DNA of 7,029 nucleotides from Defluviicoccus sp. (lineage in GTDB: Bacteria > Pseudomonadota > Alphaproteobacteria > Rhodospirillales > Defluviicoccaceae): assembly GCA_013414705.1 (NCBI GenBank), contig CP058705.1, forward strand, positions 2,156,590 through 2,163,618. The letters are read 5' to 3'. The position numbers and the translations under genes were made by a program. Below the pieces are notes generated by a model. It was not told where the DNA came from, searched no databases, and worked only from the letters and a program-made list of their open reading frames with translations. This document shows positions 5,398 through 7,029 of this stretch, piece after piece. Each line of letters opens with the position of its first letter. Positions within the stretch are counted from its first letter, which is position 1.

Positions 5398-5886
5398 ATG
5401 AACGAGACGACGCAGCAACCACGCGCCGGCCAGACCGTCCGTGCCGCGCGGGTCGTGCCGGCCACGCCGGCGGTGGCATATCAGGCGTGCACCGATGCAG
5501 CTTCGATGCCGACCTGGTGGGGTCACACCGAAAACGCGACACTGTACCTCTGTGAGGCGGATGTCAGGGTTGGTGGGCACTATCGTTACGGGATACGCTC
5601 CGCCTCGGGCAAGGAAGAGATGGTGGGCGGCAGCTTTCTGGAAGTCTACCCCGGAAGTCGGCTGGTGTTCACCTGGTCCGACACGGTCGCCGGAAAGGAC
5701 GCAGCCAAGGACGCCGCCGAGCTCGTACACGAAAGCCGTGTCACCCTCGACCTTCACGATCTGAAGGACGGGACGACCCGGGTTGTTATCACTCACCAGG
5801 GCCTGCCGGCGGCCGAGGCCAACCGCTACAACGCTGGCTGGCACGACCTGATCCAGGACCTGACGCTGCACCTCGCCAACCAATGA
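5398..5886 (+). CDS. SRPBCC / AHSA1-domain protein
   Basis: A 162-residue protein of the START/Bet v1-like fold, AHSA1 subgroup (named for homology to the Hsp90 co-chaperone Aha1). Such small bacterial proteins form a hydrophobic cavity and are mostly of unknown ligand. Family signatures in order are an N-terminal strand with PATPAVAYQACTD (20-32), WWGH (40-43) and EADVRVGGHYRYG (53-65). These are followed by GGSFLEVYPGSRLVFTW (76-92), VVITHQGLP (126-134) and a C-terminal helix with GWHDLIQDLTLHL. There is no signal peptide. ATG 5398 is preceded by an excellent GAGGAGG five bases upstream. The frame is open far upstream, but that part is antisense to EndoU and is not coding. The gene is divergent from the EndoU unit and converges on rtcB, whose stop is about 60 bases away. 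No specific role can be read from the sequence. Confidence 0.9.
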   Translation: MNETTQQPRAGQTVRAARVVPATPAVAYQACTDAASMPTWWGHTENATLYLCEADVRVGGHYRYGIRSASGKEEMVGGSFLEVYPGSRLVFTWSDTVAGKDAAKDAAELVHESRVTLDLHDLKDGTTRVVITHQGLPAAEANRYNAGWHDLIQDLTLHLANQ

Positions 5887-5947
5887 GGGCACCGCGTGCG
5901 TCGAAAGAGGAGGGGAAAACAGCAGCAACGTCGGTGATGGCATCGGC
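5887..5947. other. Convergent gap between the SRPBCC gene and rtcB
   Basis: About 60 bases. Only a small GCAC-CGC-GTGC stem is visible just after the SRPBCC stop. I see no convincing intrinsic terminator for either gene. Confidence 0.4.
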
Positions 5948-7029
5948 TCAGCCCTTGACGCACAGCACCTGCTTGAGGGTGTGCACCACCTCGACCAAGT
6001 CGTCCTGGGCCGCCATCACGGCGTCGATGTCCTTGTAGGCCATCGGCGTCTCGTCGATCACGGCCGCGTCCTTGCGGCACTCCACGCCCTCGGTGGCGTA
6101 GAGGTGGTCGGCGACGGTGAACCTGCGCTTCGCCTCGTTGCGCGACATCGCCCGGCCAGCGCCGTGCGCGCATGAACAGAATGACTCCGCGTTACCCAAG
6201 CCACGAACGATGAACGAGCGTGCGCCCATCGAGCCTGGAATGATGCCGAACTCGCCGCGGCCGGCGTGCACCGCGCCCTTGCGGGTGATCCACCGGGCCG
6301 CGCCGAAATGCTCCTCGCGTGCCACGTAGTTATGGTGACAGTTGACGGCGACGGCCCCCAGCCGGAAGCCGGTGACCGTGCGGCGGAGAACGTCGAGGAC
6401 GCGCCCCATCATCACCTCGCGGTTGGTTCGCGCGAACGCCTGCGCCCAGCCCACCGCCGCCACGTAGTCGGCGAACAGCGGCGAGTCCTGGGTGAGCCAG
6501 GCGAGGTCGGGATCGGGCGGCAGCACGCCCGCGCGCTCCAGCTCCGCTTTCGCCTGTGCGATGAACCAGGTGCCAATGCGGTTGCCGATGCCACGCGAGC
6601 CGGAGTGCAGCATCGCCCACACCCAGTCGTCCTCGTCCAGGCACAGCTCGATAAAGTGGTTGCCCGTTCCGAGCGTGCCCAGGTGCGGCAGGGCGGTGCC
6701 AGAAGCCAGCGGCGGGTGCCGGTCCACGATCGTCTTCAGACCGTCCTGCAGCGAGCGACCGTCATGGGCGGATGTCCGCCAGGCGTGCACCACGTCGTCC
6801 GGCGGATCCCGCCAGGCGCCACGGTCGTGCGCCACCTTGCCCTTACCGGTGCGCCCGTGCGGCACCGCGCGCTCGATCTGCGCCCGCAGGTCTGCGAGGC
6901 TGTCGGGGAGCTGTGCTGCGCTCAGTGCCGTCTGCACCGCCATCATTCCGCAGCCGATGTCGACGCCGACCGCCGCCGGAACGATCGCCCCCAGCGACGG
7001 GATCACCGAGCCCACGGTGGCGCCGATCC
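5948..7029 (-). CDS. rtcB: RNA-splicing ligase RtcB (5' end cut by window edge)
   Basis: A Mn2+- and GTP-dependent RNA ligase that joins 2',3'-cyclic-phosphate or 3'-phosphate ends to 5'-OH ends, repairing cleaved tRNAs and other RNAs in the cytoplasm. About 360 residues are visible; E. coli RtcB has 408, so roughly 50 N-terminal residues lie beyond the right edge. The frame is open to the edge, and the GTG at 7015 is an internal Val of the conserved IGATVGSVIP segment, not a start. Metal ligands are visible: D and C in GVDIGCGM (Cys codon 6952-6950), H in GTGNHFIEL, H in LHSGSRG, and H in VNCHHNYV. The nucleophilic His that becomes guanylylated is in SCAHGAGRAMSR (codon 6166-6164). Spacings between the H ligands and the nucleophile agree with the E. 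coli enzyme (17 between the first two His, 56 from the fourth ligand to the nucleophile). The guanylate-pocket motif FGIIPGSMGARSFIV is intact. No rtcA or rtcR is in view. The enzyme appears functional. Confidence 0.96.
   Translation of the reverse strand, partial: IGATVGSVIPSLGAIVPAAVGVDIGCGMMAVQTALSAAQLPDSLADLRAQIERAVPHGRTGKGKVAHDRGAWRDPPDDVVHAWRTSAHDGRSLQDGLKTIVDRHPPLASGTALPHLGTLGTGNHFIELCLDEDDWVWAMLHSGSRGIGNRIGTWFIAQAKAELERAGVLPPDPDLAWLTQDSPLFADYVAAVGWAQAFARTNREVMMGRVLDVLRRTVTGFRLGAVAVNCHHNYVAREEHFGAARWITRKGAVHAGRGEFGIIPGSMGARSFIVRGLGNAESFCSCAHGAGRAMSRNEAKRRFTVADHLYATEGVECRKDAAVIDETPMAYKDIDAVMAAQDDLVEVVHTLKQVLCVKG

Noticed and set aside
4834..5943. A 369-codon open frame on the minus strand spanning the SRPBCC gene and the region to its left
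   Set aside because: Only the part from about 5307 leftward is coding (the EndoU 5' portion). The rest is antisense to the SRPBCC gene, which has a strong ribosome binding site and family motifs.
7013..7015. GTG at 7015 as the rtcB start
   Set aside because: The frame remains open to the window edge and reads IGATVGSVIP, an internal conserved segment of RtcB. The true start is outside the window.

Overview
The window reads as chromosome from a GC-rich proteobacterium, most likely a gammaproteobacterium. The aquaporin is very close to the E. coli AqpZ pattern, the RNA ligase is of the E. coli RtcB type, and the left-edge methyltransferase closely follows the glycine/sarcosine N-methyltransferases of Halorhodospira-type halophiles. 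I cannot name the genus. Both ends of the window cut through genes.

Layout: (1) 1-829, minus strand: a glycine/sarcosine N-methyltransferase gene (betaine synthesis), missing only its 3' end. A relatively AT-rich regulatory region with short repeats lies upstream. (2) 1145-2194: an IS630-family insertion sequence with 18-bp inverted ends and TA target duplications. Its DD34E transposase is interrupted by two opposite single-base frame changes. (3) 2461-3252, plus strand: an exported or membrane-associated protein of unknown function, followed by hairpins. (4) 3526-4257, plus strand: aqpZ, with a strong hairpin after it. (5) 4345-5307, minus strand: a two-gene unit. The first gene encodes a secreted EndoU-type ribonuclease broken by one missing base. 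The second, 52 bases downstream, encodes an unrecognised 103-residue protein placed where an immunity gene would be expected. (6) 5398-5886, plus strand: an AHSA1/SRPBCC-domain protein, divergent from the EndoU unit. (7) 5948-7029, minus strand: rtcB, running off the right edge.

How they may work together: GSMT (compatible-solute synthesis) and AqpZ (water flux) both fit osmotic adaptation, but they are separated by the IS and an unknown gene, so this is association by neighbourhood only. The EndoU-like RNase and its small partner look like a toxin-immunity pair. It is easy to miss because the toxin is frame-shifted: its second half has no start codon of its own, and its first half is embedded in a longer spurious open frame antisense to the SRPBCC gene. 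Three separate single-base disruptions occur in homopolymer-like runs (A6, C4AG4, T5CC), so sequencing error must be weighed against real decay.
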